From contig JAAXXP010000004.1 in the NCBI GenBank assembly GCA_013334435.1, forward strand, positions 1 to 56,631: 56,631 nucleotides of DNA, written 5' to 3'. Under the pieces are notes generated by a model. It was given only the letters and a program-made list of their open reading frames with translations, did no database searches and was not told the origin of the DNA. Each line of letters begins with the position of its first letter. The stretch's first letter is position 1. Positions 20,162-31,300 of the stretch are shown here, one piece after another. The stretch comes from Chlorobiaceae bacterium. Its GTDB lineage: Bacteria; Bacteroidota; Chlorobiia; Chlorobiales; Chlorobiaceae. The position numbers and the translations under genes were made by a program.

Positions 20162-20977
20162 ATGAATCTTTTCAGGAAAATAGTTTTCGGCGCGGCGGTT
20201 CTCGGTTTTATGGCCGGAGGAACTGCAGAGGCAGCAAACAAGATCGTCATGGACGGTTCGACCACGGTCGGTCCGATAGCCAAGTCGTTTGCCGCGTATT
20301 TCACCAAAACCACCGGTGTTCAGGTAACGGTAAGTGAGTCCGGTTCGGGCAACGGCGCCAAGAGCCTCATCAACAAAACCTGCGACATTGCCAACATGTC
20401 CAGAGAAATGAAGGACAAGGAGCTTGCCGCAGCAAGAGCAAAAGGCGTCAAGCCGGTCGAGCACATCGTCGCCATGGATGGCATTGCCATTGTGGTGCAT
20501 CCGGGCAACCGCGTGAACGCTCTTTCCAAGGCGCAGATTCGCGGCATCTACAACGGCAAGTACACCAACTGGAGTCAGGTAGGCGGTCCGAATGCCCGTA
20601 TCGTGGTGATCCAGCGTGAATCGAACAGCGGAACCCAGGACTCCTTCAAGGAACTGGTCATGGGCAAGGAATCCCCCATCACCAAGAATGCGGAAACCCA
20701 GGCCAGCAACGGTGCCGTGAAAAACCGCGTTGCAACGACTCCTGCAGCTATCGGTTTCATTGGTCTCGGTTTTGTTGACAGTGGCGTCAAGGCGGTTATG
20801 GTCGATGGTATCGAACCTGACGAGAGGACGGTCAAGAACGGGACCTATCCGATCACCCGTCCGCTTTTCATGTACACCAACGGTCCGGCTACCGGTGCCG
20901 TGAAGCAGTTCATCGACCTGAAGAGCACCCCCGAAGGCAAACGCATGATCAGCGAGCTTGGCTTTGTCAACCACTGA
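20162..20977 (+). CDS. pstS: Phosphate ABC transporter substrate-binding protein PstS (copy 1)
   Basis: MDGSTTVGPIAKSFAAYF...SGSGNGAKSLIN...QRESNSGTQ. Confidence 0.92.
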   Translation: MNLFRKIVFGAAVLGFMAGGTAEAANKIVMDGSTTVGPIAKSFAAYFTKTTGVQVTVSESGSGNGAKSLINKTCDIANMSREMKDKELAAARAKGVKPVEHIVAMDGIAIVVHPGNRVNALSKAQIRGIYNGKYTNWSQVGGPNARIVVIQRESNSGTQDSFKELVMGKESPITKNAETQASNGAVKNRVATTPAAIGFIGLGFVDSGVKAVMVDGIEPDERTVKNGTYPITRPLFMYTNGPATGAVKQFIDLKSTPEGKRMISELGFVNH

Positions 20978-21020
20978 GGGCAATCTGTTTTCGCCATGCA
21001 GTTTCCATTCCCGTTCTTTG

Positions 21021-21050
21021 AAAAAGCCGCCTTTTCCGGGCGGCTTTTTT
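21021..21050 (+). terminator. Terminator between the two pstS genes
   Basis: aaaaagccgcc..ggcggctttttt. Confidence 0.75.
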
Positions 21051-21132
21051 GTCGGGTTCCTTTTCGTAATTCCAGAGGCTTTTCATACCTTTACCGACAG
21101 GACGATCAACAACACTATCAACGGATATCAAG

Positions 21133-21951
21133 ATGAAAACGATGAAGCATGTTCTGCTGCTGGCGGCTCTGTTCGCTGTGGCCGTATCCTCTCCGCTCTC
21201 TGCGGCGGGCAAGAGTATTGTCATGGACGGCTCCACTACGGTCGGCCCCCTTGCCAAATCCTTTGCGGCATACTTTACCAGAAAATACGGCGTCAAGGTT
21301 ACCGTCAGCGAATCGGGGAGCGGCAACGGTGCGAAAAGCCTCATCAACAGGAGCTGTGATATCGCCACCATGTCGAGGGCAATGAAAGCCCAGGAACTCG
21401 TCGCAGCGAGGAAAAAAGGGGTCAACCCGGTGGGACACACGGTGGCGCTCGACGGCATCGCCATGGTCGTTCATCCCGGCAATCCGGTACGGAATCTCAC
21501 GAAGGCGCAGATCGCCGATATCTACAAGGGGCGCATTACCAACTGGAACCAGGTAGGCGGTCCGACGGCGCGTATCGTGGTGATCCAGCGTGAATCGAAC
21601 AGCGGAACCCAGGAGTCGTTCAAAGATCTGATCATGGGTAAAACGGCGCAGATTTCGAAAACCGCCGAAACGCAGTCGAGCAACGGGGCTGTGAAGAACC
21701 GGGTTTCATCCACCCGTTCGGCAATCGGCTTTCTTGGTCTCGGCTTTGTTGACCGTTCGGTCAAGCCCGTTGCGGTAAACGGCGTGCTTCCCTCCCCGGT
21801 CACGGTAAGGAAAGGCATCTACCCGATTTCCCGTCCGCTCTATATGTACACGAACGGCCAGCCTGCAGGTTCGCTGAAAACGCTGATCGATCTGTCGAAA
21901 ACACCCGATGGAAAACGGATGATCACCGAGCTTGGTTTTGTCAATAAATAG
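21133..21951 (+). CDS. pstS: Phosphate ABC transporter substrate-binding protein PstS (copy 2)
   Basis: MDGSTTVGPLAKSFAAYF...; close paralog of 20162-20977. Confidence 0.92.
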   Translation: MKTMKHVLLLAALFAVAVSSPLSAAGKSIVMDGSTTVGPLAKSFAAYFTRKYGVKVTVSESGSGNGAKSLINRSCDIATMSRAMKAQELVAARKKGVNPVGHTVALDGIAMVVHPGNPVRNLTKAQIADIYKGRITNWNQVGGPTARIVVIQRESNSGTQESFKDLIMGKTAQISKTAETQSSNGAVKNRVSSTRSAIGFLGLGFVDRSVKPVAVNGVLPSPVTVRKGIYPISRPLYMYTNGQPAGSLKTLIDLSKTPDGKRMITELGFVNK

Positions 21952-21981
21952 CCGGAATTTTTCGTTTTATCCTTTTTATGC

Positions 21982-22018
21982 AAGCCGGTACTCCACTTTG
22001 GTGCCGGCTTTTTTTTTG
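21982..22018 (+). terminator. Terminator after the second pstS
   Basis: aagccggta..tgccggcttttttttt. Confidence 0.7.
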
Positions 22019-22156
22019 ATACGCTGGTTGCCGACATGTTGCAAAGTTGTAACATAATCCAGTTTTTTTCTTGACGTAAAGGGTATAGATTAGGGCGGTC
22101 ATAACGATGGGCTGGAGCAGATCTGCTCAGGGTTAATCCGGTAATAAATTGCCACC

Positions 22157-23323
22157 ATGATGAGTGAAGATGTTTTGAAAGAGAGCGGGCGTTCGGGAGC
22201 CTTTATCGTCAGCGCTCAAAAAAGGAAGATGCAGAAGCTCGCCAAAACGGCGGGAGAGTCGATATTGCTTCTTATCGCCTCGTTCGTTGCCATTGTCGTA
22301 CTCTTCATTTTCTATTTCGTCACTGTCGATGCGATTCCCTACTTTCAGCTGCAGGGATTCAGGGAGTTTTTCACCAGCAGCAACTGGTATCCTGCGGGCG
22401 ATCCGGGGGAGTTCGGCGCCCTGGCCATCATCTACGGAAGCGGTATGGTCACGCTCGGTTCGACGCTGCTTTCGGTGCCTATGGGCATTGCGGCGGCCAT
22501 CTGCCTCAGCGATATTCTTCCCTTTTCCGTTCGTCAGTACGCCAAGCCGGTTATCGAGATGCTTGCGGCAATCCCTTCGGTGGCTTTCGGCTTTTTCGCG
22601 CTGGTAATTTTCGCTCCGCTGCTTCAGACCCAGGGAGGGCCTATTCTCATGTGGGCATGGTGGATTCTTGCCGCTCCGTTTCTGCTTCTTGCCGTCATCG
22701 TCATATCGGACCTGCTCAGCGCCAAAATCGAAGACCCGAAACGCCGCCAGCAGATATCGATGTTCCTTCTTGTCGTTTTCGGCGTCGGTGCGCTCGCATT
22801 TCTCTACTGGGTGGGATCGGTGCTGCAGGGTATTGAAATCATCACCGGTACCAACGCGCTCAACGTTTCCATCATTCTCAGCTTCATGGCGCTTCCCACC
22901 ATCGTGAGCGTTTCGGAGGACGCCCTGCAGGCGGTAGGACGCGAACTTCGCGAAGGGAGCTACGCGCTTGGAGCCACACGAGCCGAAACCATCGTCAAAA
23001 CCATACTTCCCGCCGCCAGCAGCGGTATTCTTGCCGCGGTGATTCTGGGTGTCATGCGCGCTCTTGGCGAAACCATGGTGGTGTGGATGGCTTCAGGCAA
23101 CTCCTCGCATATTCCCGAGCCCTGGTTCAACTATCTCGAAGCGATAAGGACGCTTACGGCGACCATTGCCGGCGATATGGGAGAAGCCGACCAGGTGACC
23201 GGTTCGGCCCGTTATCATGTGCTTTTCGCAATGGGCCTTCTTCTCCTGGTCATCAGCTTTATCAGTAATCTGGTCAGCGAAAGGATTGTTGTGCGCCAGA
23301 GAAAGATTCTCTCCGGACAGTAG
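22157..23323 (+). CDS. pstC: Phosphate ABC transporter permease PstC
   Basis: EALxAVG-like DALQAVGRELREGSYALGATRAETIVKTILPAA motif. Confidence 0.93.
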   Translation: MMSEDVLKESGRSGAFIVSAQKRKMQKLAKTAGESILLLIASFVAIVVLFIFYFVTVDAIPYFQLQGFREFFTSSNWYPAGDPGEFGALAIIYGSGMVTLGSTLLSVPMGIAAAICLSDILPFSVRQYAKPVIEMLAAIPSVAFGFFALVIFAPLLQTQGGPILMWAWWILAAPFLLLAVIVISDLLSAKIEDPKRRQQISMFLLVVFGVGALAFLYWVGSVLQGIEIITGTNALNVSIILSFMALPTIVSVSEDALQAVGRELREGSYALGATRAETIVKTILPAASSGILAAVILGVMRALGETMVVWMASGNSSHIPEPWFNYLEAIRTLTATIAGDMGEADQVTGSARYHVLFAMGLLLLVISFISNLVSERIVVRQRKILSGQ

Positions 23324-23373
23324 TTTGCGACAGCCATGAAAAAAGGACTTTTTTGTAATCAGAATCAGCAGTC

Positions 23374-24720
23374 ATGAATCTCGGAACACGAAAGATACTT
23401 GACCGTTCATTTACCGCGGTCGGTTTCGGCTCGATTGCAGTTATGGGTATCGCTCTTCTCATCGTTCTGGCGCCCATAATCTATAACGGTATCGGCTCGG
23501 TGTTCTTTACCGGTACCCTCGAGCACCGAAACATGCTTTTCAATGAGTTCGGGCGGGGCGACAAGGAGGAGCTTGTAAAGGAAAATGCCGCATCGGAGGT
23601 ATATCGCAAGCAGATCTACGGCATGCTTGATGCATTCGAGGCGGAGCTCGAAACCATGGAGCCCGAAAAAAAGCAGGATTACCTCTCCAAATACGGTCCG
23701 GTGCGAACCGCCCTGCAGACACTGATCGGTCCGCTTCCGGGCGAAGAGACGGCGATCCTGACCCGCTACAAGTACGGGCAGACCAGATGGGAAAAGGCCG
23801 AGGAAAAGCTTCACGAGTTTCTCTACGAGGCCAAGTGGGATTACTCCAACCCCGACGTCATGGCTAAGGAGTATTTCGTCAGCCGGGCGGCAGAGTTCGA
23901 GGGAACCTCTCTGGTTAAACTGTTTCCCTATGTCGAGAAGCATCTTCCGGATGTGCTTCGTCCGCGCTTTACGGTTTACTGGGGATTCCTGACCGACAGT
24001 TCGGTCGATTCCCATATTTTCGGAGGTATCTGGCCGGAAATCCAGGGGACGTTTTTTCTGGCCGTCGGCGCCATGCTCTTTGCCTTTCCGCTCGGCGTGA
24101 TTGCGGCGGTCTATTTTACCGAATATGCAAGAGAGGGTTTTTTCAACAGTATATTACGCAGTGCGAACAGCACGCTTGCCGGGGTGCCCAGCATTGTGTT
24201 CGGTCTGTTCGGTCTGGCTTTTTTTATCAATACCCTCAAGGTGTCGGAGTCGAAGAGTGTGCTTGCAGGTTCGCTGACGCTTGCCATCATGATTCTTCCG
24301 ACCATCATCCGTGCAGCTGAAGAGGCCATTCTTTCGGTGCCGAAAACCTACAAGGAGGCTTCGCTGAGCCTCGGTTCCACAAAATGGAATACCATTATGA
24401 CGGTCATTCTGCCTGCGGCGCTTCCGGGAATTCTTACCGGCGGAGTTATCAGTCTCGGCAGGGCTGCCGGCGAGACGGCTCCCATCATCTTTACCGCAGC
24501 CGTGAGTGTTGGTTCGGCGATCGGTCTGGCCGATGTGTTTTCGTCGCCGACTCCGGCGCTTTCGTGGAATATCTACAATCTTGCCAGCGAGCACGAGGCT
24601 GCCGCCGAAATCAGGCATGTCCAGTACGGCATGGTGCTTGCGCTGGTAAGTATCGTGCTGCTTCTGAATTTGTCGGCAATTTTTCTGAGAGCACGTATTT
24701 CCAAAAAATTAAAAGGCTGA
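23374..24720 (+). CDS. pstA: Phosphate ABC transporter permease PstA with large N-terminal insertion
   Basis: EEAILSVPKTYKEASLSLGSTKWNTIMTVILPAALPGILTGGVISLGRAAGETAPIIFTAA. Confidence 0.93.
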   Translation: MNLGTRKILDRSFTAVGFGSIAVMGIALLIVLAPIIYNGIGSVFFTGTLEHRNMLFNEFGRGDKEELVKENAASEVYRKQIYGMLDAFEAELETMEPEKKQDYLSKYGPVRTALQTLIGPLPGEETAILTRYKYGQTRWEKAEEKLHEFLYEAKWDYSNPDVMAKEYFVSRAAEFEGTSLVKLFPYVEKHLPDVLRPRFTVYWGFLTDSSVDSHIFGGIWPEIQGTFFLAVGAMLFAFPLGVIAAVYFTEYAREGFFNSILRSANSTLAGVPSIVFGLFGLAFFINTLKVSESKSVLAGSLTLAIMILPTIIRAAEEAILSVPKTYKEASLSLGSTKWNTIMTVILPAALPGILTGGVISLGRAAGETAPIIFTAAVSVGSAIGLADVFSSPTPALSWNIYNLASEHEAAAEIRHVQYGMVLALVSIVLLLNLSAIFLRARISKKLKG

Positions 24721-24726
24721 GGAACC

Positions 24727-25587
24727 ATGCACATGACAGCAGATAGCCGGGAAACATCGCAGAAAGAGCAGGTGAAAACCGCAAATCGTGAGATTTATCT
24801 GCCTTCCGAGAGAAAAAACATATCCGGCGGCGGAACTCCTCATGTTGTGGCAAAGGATTTTTCCATCTATTACGGTGAATTCGAGGCGGTCAAAAAGGTA
24901 AACGCCGATATTCTTTCCAGATATGTGACGGCGATCATCGGACCGAGCGGCTGCGGCAAGAGCACCTTTCTCCGGGCGATCAACCGGATGAACGATCTTA
25001 TTCCGAGCTGCCATACCACAGGGGCGCTCAGGTTTGACGGCGAGGACATTTATGGTAAATTCACCGATGAGGTGCTGCTTCGCAAAAAGATCGGCATGGT
25101 GTTTCAGAAGCCGAATCCGTTTCCGAAATCCATTTTCGACAATATCGCCTACGGGCCGAGACTGCATGGCCTGAACGATCGCAAACAGCTCGCTGAAATC
25201 GTCGAGCGGAGTCTGAGAAAAGCCGCTTTGTGGGATGAGGTGAGCGACCGGCTCGACAAGAATGCGCTCGGTCTCAGCGGAGGTCAGCAGCAGCGCTTGT
25301 GTGTGGCCAGGGCGCTTGCCGTGGAACCTGAAATACTCCTGCTCGATGAACCGACATCCGCGCTCGATCCGAAGGCAACCGCAAAGATCGAGGATCTCAT
25401 CCAGGAGCTGCGGGGCAGTTACACCATCATGATCGTCACCCACAACATGCAGCAGGCATCGAGGGTATCGGATTACACCATGTTTTTTTATGAAGGTGTT
25501 CTGGTGGAGTATGCACGTACGGCACAGCTGTTCACCAACCCGAAGGACAGGATGACCGAAGATTATATAACCGGAAGATTCAGCTAA
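24727..25587 (+). CDS. pstB: Phosphate ABC transporter ATP-binding protein PstB
   Basis: Walker [51 protein letters not shown]. Confidence 0.97.
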   Translation: MHMTADSRETSQKEQVKTANREIYLPSERKNISGGGTPHVVAKDFSIYYGEFEAVKKVNADILSRYVTAIIGPSGCGKSTFLRAINRMNDLIPSCHTTGALRFDGEDIYGKFTDEVLLRKKIGMVFQKPNPFPKSIFDNIAYGPRLHGLNDRKQLAEIVERSLRKAALWDEVSDRLDKNALGLSGGQQQRLCVARALAVEPEILLLDEPTSALDPKATAKIEDLIQELRGSYTIMIVTHNMQQASRVSDYTMFFYEGVLVEYARTAQLFTNPKDRMTEDYITGRFS

Positions 25588-25605
25588 CGAAACCACTTTA
25601 CCGTC

Positions 25606-26292
25606 ATGTCAGACAGACCGGTTCATGAACTTATCAAAGAGCTGTCCGAGTCGCTTGTTCAGCTTTCCGACAAGGTGTTGCAGAATTTCTACAACGCCCT
25701 TACCGCGGTAAAGAATCAGGACGAACAGCAGGCAAGGGAGATCAGACTGGTGGACGATGAGATCGATCTGACCGAAGTCCGTCTTGAAGAGCGCTGTCTT
25801 GCCTTTCTTGCCCTCCAGCAGCCGGTTGCCCGCGATCTGCGCACCATCGTGACCATCATGAAAATCAATGACGATCTGGAGCGGATCGGCGATCTGGCGG
25901 TTCACATCATCGAGCGTATGCCGGAAATCAACTCGGAGATGCTCGATAAATTCGATTTCGAAACGATGGGTCATCATGCCGGCGAGATGACCGCCAGGTC
26001 TATCGAGGCTTTTGTCAACAAGGACCGTATTCTTGCCGACCGGGTTGAGGCCATGGATGAGGAGATCGACGCCATGCACAGCGCCGTGTTCAAGAAAGTC
26101 GCCCGGCAGATGAAAGACAGCGAGGCCGATATCGACCAGCTTATCGCGGCGCTCAGCATTTCCCGTTATATTGAAAGAATGGCCGATCATGCCACGAGAA
26201 TAGCCGGTGAAGTTATCTATCTGGTTACCGGAGAAATTGCAAGGCACTCGGAAAGTTCATATGAAAAGCTTATCCAGTCGCTCAAGGATTGA
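25606..26292 (+). CDS. phoU: Phosphate transport system regulator PhoU
   Basis: Two-repeat helical protein; LQQPVARDLRTIVTIMKINDDLERIGDLAVHI. Confidence 0.95.
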   Translation: MSDRPVHELIKELSESLVQLSDKVLQNFYNALTAVKNQDEQQAREIRLVDDEIDLTEVRLEERCLAFLALQQPVARDLRTIVTIMKINDDLERIGDLAVHIIERMPEINSEMLDKFDFETMGHHAGEMTARSIEAFVNKDRILADRVEAMDEEIDAMHSAVFKKVARQMKDSEADIDQLIAALSISRYIERMADHATRIAGEVIYLVTGEIARHSESSYEKLIQSLKD

Positions 26293-26422
26293 ACCGGGGG
26301 ACACGGAAGTCTTCGAATGGGTGCGATTTGTTTTTTTTCCTTGAATTAACCCTTCCGGGAAACTAAATTGAAAGCACTTTTTCACATCCGGTTTTTTAAC
26401 GCAAGCATGGTATTGTAATCAT

Positions 26423-27154
26423 ATGGCAAATCTTTTAGGCAAGCTTTTCGGAGAGACACCGAAATCTGTCGAGACTCCGAAAGCGTTTACTATCCAGATC
26501 GATCCGGCCAAGTTCAATCTTTCCACCAAACCTGACGGTCCGGTTCATATTCAGCTTGAGTCGCTCAAGCAGAAGCTTACCAAGCTTTCCTCGAATGTCG
26601 AAAACAACCTGATGCTGAGCATTCGTGCATCGACCAAGAAAAATGTCGAGCTTGCCATGTCGGCGTTCAAATTCGACGAGGAGTATATCCAGAAAGGCAA
26701 GTTTGAAGTCGAGTATCTCACCCTTGCCTATGCATCGTTCCAGAATCTTAACGACGAGCAGCTTGCGGTTGTCAACAACGCCCGTATGATCCTGCAGGAG
26801 CTTGAACGGCTTGCGCAGTTTGCGCTCAATATTGCCGAAAAGGCTGCACATGTGCAGTTCGCCAATGTTCAGGAGCTGCACAAGGACGAATACGGTCTCA
26901 AGCCTATGGGCGACATTACCGCAGAAATGATCAAGAAAGCGGTCGAGGCTTTTGTAAGCGGGAATTCGAAACACGCCAGCGAAACACTCGACATGATGAA
27001 GGAAATACAGGACCTGTACGATAAGGCGCTGGTCAAGATCAAGTCTTCGGTCAACGATCAGAATATCACGAATCTGACCGGTATCCTCTCGATCCTCAAC
27101 CATGTCAAGGCCTCTGCCGATATTTCCTGCTCCATATCGCGCCATTTCTGCTGA
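26423..27154 (+). CDS. PhoU-domain-like helical protein
   Basis: 243 aa helical, directly after phoU; repeated ITAEMIKKAVEAFVSG-type helices. Confidence 0.6.
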   Translation: MANLLGKLFGETPKSVETPKAFTIQIDPAKFNLSTKPDGPVHIQLESLKQKLTKLSSNVENNLMLSIRASTKKNVELAMSAFKFDEEYIQKGKFEVEYLTLAYASFQNLNDEQLAVVNNARMILQELERLAQFALNIAEKAAHVQFANVQELHKDEYGLKPMGDITAEMIKKAVEAFVSGNSKHASETLDMMKEIQDLYDKALVKIKSSVNDQNITNLTGILSILNHVKASADISCSISRHFC

Positions 27155-27191
27155 TGGAGCCGACGCTTTTCGTACCGATGTTATTGCTAAG

Positions 27192-27226
27192 AGAAGGCGG
27201 AGCTTGAGTTCCGCCTTCTGCGTTTC
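27192..27226 (+). terminator. Terminator after the PhoU-like gene
   Basis: agaaggcgga..tccgccttct followed by gcgttt. Confidence 0.6.
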
Positions 27227-27288
27227 AGGGATTATGCGCCGGGGGCAGCGGTACGCTCAGCCCTTTATACGATCAGGACAGATATACG

Positions 27289-28362
27289 ATGAAACAGAAA
27301 AAACTCGCGATAGTCATTCTTGTCATTGCCGCTCTTTGCGGCCTTTTCTGGTGGCAGCAGCACCGTTCTGAACCTGTCGGGACCGATTCGGCTTATTCGC
27401 TGGCCGTTCCTGTAGCGGTCGTTCCGGTTCGGCGGACTGTCGTTCGCGATTCGCTTGCGCTTACCGGGACCGCGGAAGCCTTCAGGGATGTCGAGGTTTT
27501 TTCGGAAACCGGCGGTCTGGTAAGAAAAGCCATGTCGGAAACCGGCGACCGGAAAGCTGCCGGAGAGGTGCTTTTCGTTGTCGATGACGAACTGCAGCAA
27601 TCGGCCCTGAAAAAGGCGAAGGCCGCGTTCGAAAAAGCCGATCTCGATCATACGCGTTATCTCAATCTGTTCCGTGAAGGCGCCGTATCGCCTTCCGGTC
27701 TGGAGGCCGTCCGCCTGAAACGCGACGAAGCTGAAGCCGATCTGATCGAGGCTCGCCGCAAATACCGCGATACGCGTATCAGGGCTCCTGTTTCGGGAAC
27801 CGTTACCGTTAAGCTTGTCGATGAAGGCGAAATGGTCCAGCCGGGCATGAAAGTCGCCAATCTTGTCGATCTGTCGAAGGTTCGCATCAGGTTTTTTCTT
27901 TCAGAAAGAGAGGTGCTGGACATTGCTTCCGGGTATCCCCTGGAGATACGGGCTGCCGACGGTTCCGGGCCGGTGCTGCGGGGCCGGGTTACCTCGGTAA
28001 GCGGCAAGGCCGGCCGTGACAGGACCTACGAGGCTGAAGCCGTGCTTGCGAACTTCGCGAATTCGCCTTTGAAGGCGGGAATGTTTGTCAGGGTCATCCT
28101 GGCCGGAAAGGAGAGCCGTGAGGCGCTCGTCGTTCCCAGAACCGCGCTTGCCGGAAGTGTCATGAAGCCGGAGGTCTATGTCGTGCGCAAGGGCATTGCA
28201 CGTCTGCGAAAGGTAACCGCCGGGAGGGAGTTTCAGGAACAGCTTGAAATTCTCGGAGGTCTGGCCGCAGGTGAACAGGTGGTGACGAGCGGGCAGAATG
28301 AACTTCACGATGGCGCGAAAGTAACCATCATCCCGCAGAAAAACATGGATAGCGCACGATGA
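27289..28362 (+). CDS. RND efflux membrane fusion protein
   Basis: Periplasmic adaptor pattern: RAPVSGTVTVKLVDEGEMVQPGMKVANLVDLSKVRIRFFLSE. Confidence 0.92.
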   Translation: MKQKKLAIVILVIAALCGLFWWQQHRSEPVGTDSAYSLAVPVAVVPVRRTVVRDSLALTGTAEAFRDVEVFSETGGLVRKAMSETGDRKAAGEVLFVVDDELQQSALKKAKAAFEKADLDHTRYLNLFREGAVSPSGLEAVRLKRDEAEADLIEARRKYRDTRIRAPVSGTVTVKLVDEGEMVQPGMKVANLVDLSKVRIRFFLSEREVLDIASGYPLEIRAADGSGPVLRGRVTSVSGKAGRDRTYEAEAVLANFANSPLKAGMFVRVILAGKESREALVVPRTALAGSVMKPEVYVVRKGIARLRKVTAGREFQEQLEILGGLAAGEQVVTSGQNELHDGAKVTIIPQKNMDSAR

Positions 28363-31300
28363 CCCTGACCGAACTTGCCATAAAGCGGCCGAGCCTCGTT
28401 GTCGTTATTTTTTCCGTACTCGGCATTCTGGGCTTTTTCAGCTACCGGCAGCTGCAGTATGAACTGCTCCCGAAAATGACGCCTCCGGTAGTTTCCATTT
28501 CCGTGCAGTACCCCGGTGCTTCGCCCGGAGAAGTCGAGACATCGGTAACCAAGCCGGTTGAAGATGCTGTTTCGGCGCTTGAAAAAATTGTAACGGTTTC
28601 ATCGGTATCCTCCGAAGGGCTTTCGGCCGTTACCGTGGAATTTTCCAACGATGCCGATATCGACAAGGCGCTTCAGGACGCCCAGCGCAAGGTCAATGAA
28701 ATCCGCGAGCAGCTGCCGGAGGATGCCAGGGAGCCGGTAATCAGCAAATTCGCACTCGACGAAGTGGCTGTCCTGCGCATAGGCGCGACCTCCTCGCTTC
28801 CCGATACGCGCTTCTACCAGCTGCTCAAGGACGACATCAAACCGCAGCTTTCGAGCATTCCGGGTGTGGGCCAGGTCTACCTGACCGGCGGCCGGGAGCG
28901 CGAGATCAGGGTGAACCTCGATATCGGGCGTCTTCAGGCATACAATCTTACGGTAACGGACGTGCTCGCAGCAATCGACCGGGCAAACCTCGACTTTCCT
29001 ACAGGAAAAATCGATGCCTCCGACCGGCAGTTCACGCTGCGTCTTGCCGGAAAATTCACCGGTCTCGACGAGCTGGAAAACCTTGTTCTCCGCTCCTCCG
29101 AGCCGGGCAGCGATGTCCGCCTGAAAGATGTGGCCGAAGTCCGCGACGCGTTCAGGGAGATCACCACCATGACGCGCGTAAACGGCAGAAGCGCCGTAGG
29201 CATCATGATCATGAAGCAGAGCGACGCCAATACGGTCGATGTCAGCAGGCAGGTCCGCCAGAAGCTGAAAACGCTCGAAACGCTTTACAGCAACAGGAAT
29301 CTCCGGTTCAATGTCGCCCAGGACGCTTCGACCTTTACCGTTGAAGCCGTTACCGCCGTGCAGCATGATCTCGTGATCGCCATTCTGCTTGTGGCTCTTG
29401 TCATGCTGCTCTTTCTGCACAGTGTGCGGAACTCCCTGATCGTCATGCTTTCGATTCCCACCTCCCTGGTAACCACCTTCATCGGGATGTATGTGTTCGA
29501 TTTTTCCCTGAACCTCATGACGCTTCTCTCCCTCTCGCTGGTTGTGGGTATTCTGGTCGATGACTCGATCGTCGTGCTCGAAAACATCTACAGGCACCTT
29601 GAAGATGGCGAGGAACCGCGCAAGGCGGCGCTTCGCGGCAGAAATGAAATCGGCTTCACCGCACTCTCGATCACCCTTGTCGATGTGGTGGTTTTTCTTC
29701 CGCTTTCGCTGGTCAGCGGCATTGTCGGGAACATTCTCCGTGAATTCGCCATTGTCATGGTGCTCTCCACCATGGTGAGCCTTTTTGTCTCCTTTACCGT
29801 TACGCCGCTGCTCGCTTCCCGTTTTTCAAGGGTTGAACGGCTTCAGCCCGTCAATGCGCTTTCCCGCTTCGCAATCGGCTTCGAACGTAACTTTCAGCGT
29901 ATTCGGGAGTGGTATGTCAGTTCGCTCCGCTGGAGTCTCGGGAACGGATGGAAAGTCATTGCCGGTTCAACGGCGCTGCTCCTGCTCTCGTTCAGCCTGC
30001 TGGTGTTCGGGTTCATAGGCGGGGAGTTCATCGAGGTTTCCGATAGGGGGGAGTTTTCCGTGATTATGGAATATGAGGCGGGCACCAGACTCGACGAAAC
30101 CGACCGCATGACCAGGGAGATCGAACGCAGGATAGCGCGCATGCCCGAAGTTGAAAAGATACTGACAAACGTCGGAGCCTCGAGCGAAGGCTTTTTCAAC
30201 CAGAGTGCCGATAATGTTTCCGAACTCAATATCACCCTTGTTCCGAAGCAGGAGCGAAGCCGTTCAACCGACGATTTCATGCAGGAGATCCGCAGGAGTA
30301 TTCGGGATATTCCAGGCCTGAAGGCAAGCATCAACCCCATCGGCATATTCGGAACGGCAAACGAGACTCCGGTTATTGTCGTTTTAAGCGGTCCATTCCG
30401 CAATGAGGTCACCCATGCAGCCGAAGCGCTTCGCGACAGCCTCCGCAGTACGCCCGGAAGCGCCGATGTCAAGCTTACCTCTTCTGCCGGAAGTCCCGAA
30501 ATACGCGCGAGGATAGACCGGGAAAAAATGGCTTCGTTCGGCCTCACCGTTGCCGAGGTCGGTGCAGCGCTTCGTACCGCCTATGCGGGCGACGATGCAG
30601 GAACCTACAGGGAGGGCGACAACGAGTACGATATCCGGGTCATGCTCGACGAATATTTCCGCAACGATACCCGCACCATCGAACAGATAACTTTCCGCAC
30701 CCCGGGCGGGGAACAGGTGCGTCTCGGCCAGTTCGTCACCTTCGAGCAGGACCGGGGCTACACCAGGCTTCAGCGGAAGGATCGCAACAACGCTGTCTGG
30801 GTAAAGGCCCAGGTCATCGGCCGTCCGGTCGGCAGCGTCGGTCAGGATATCGAACGCATCATCTCCGGCATGAAGAAAAACGGGGTCATGCCTCCGACGG
30901 TCTCGCATGCATACGAATCCGACCTGAAGCGCCAGGGGGAGTCCTTTTCCACCCTTCTCGTTGCGTTTCTCGTAGCCATTGTTTTTGTCTATCTCATCAT
31001 GGTCGCCCTTTACGACTCCTATATCTGGCCGATGGTTGTGATGTTCTCCATTCCTCTTGCCGTGATAGGCGCGCTTTTCGCGCTTGCGGTTTTCGGCAAG
31101 TCGCTCAGCATTTTCACCATTCTCGGCATTATCATGCTGGTCGGCCTTGTCGGCAAGAACGCCATCCTGCTGGTGGATTTCATCACGAAGTTCCGCAGTG
31201 AAGGCATGGAACTGCATGAAGCCATCATCGAAGCCGGCCGGGAACGGCTGCGCCCCATTCTGATGACCACCTTTACCCTGATATTCGGCCTCATGCCCAT

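Noticed and set aside
22035-22052. TGTTGCAAAGTTGTAACA imperfect palindrome upstream of pstC as a Pho-type operator
   Set aside because: Does not match the Pho-box consensus and is short enough to occur by chance; no second copy found upstream of pstS.
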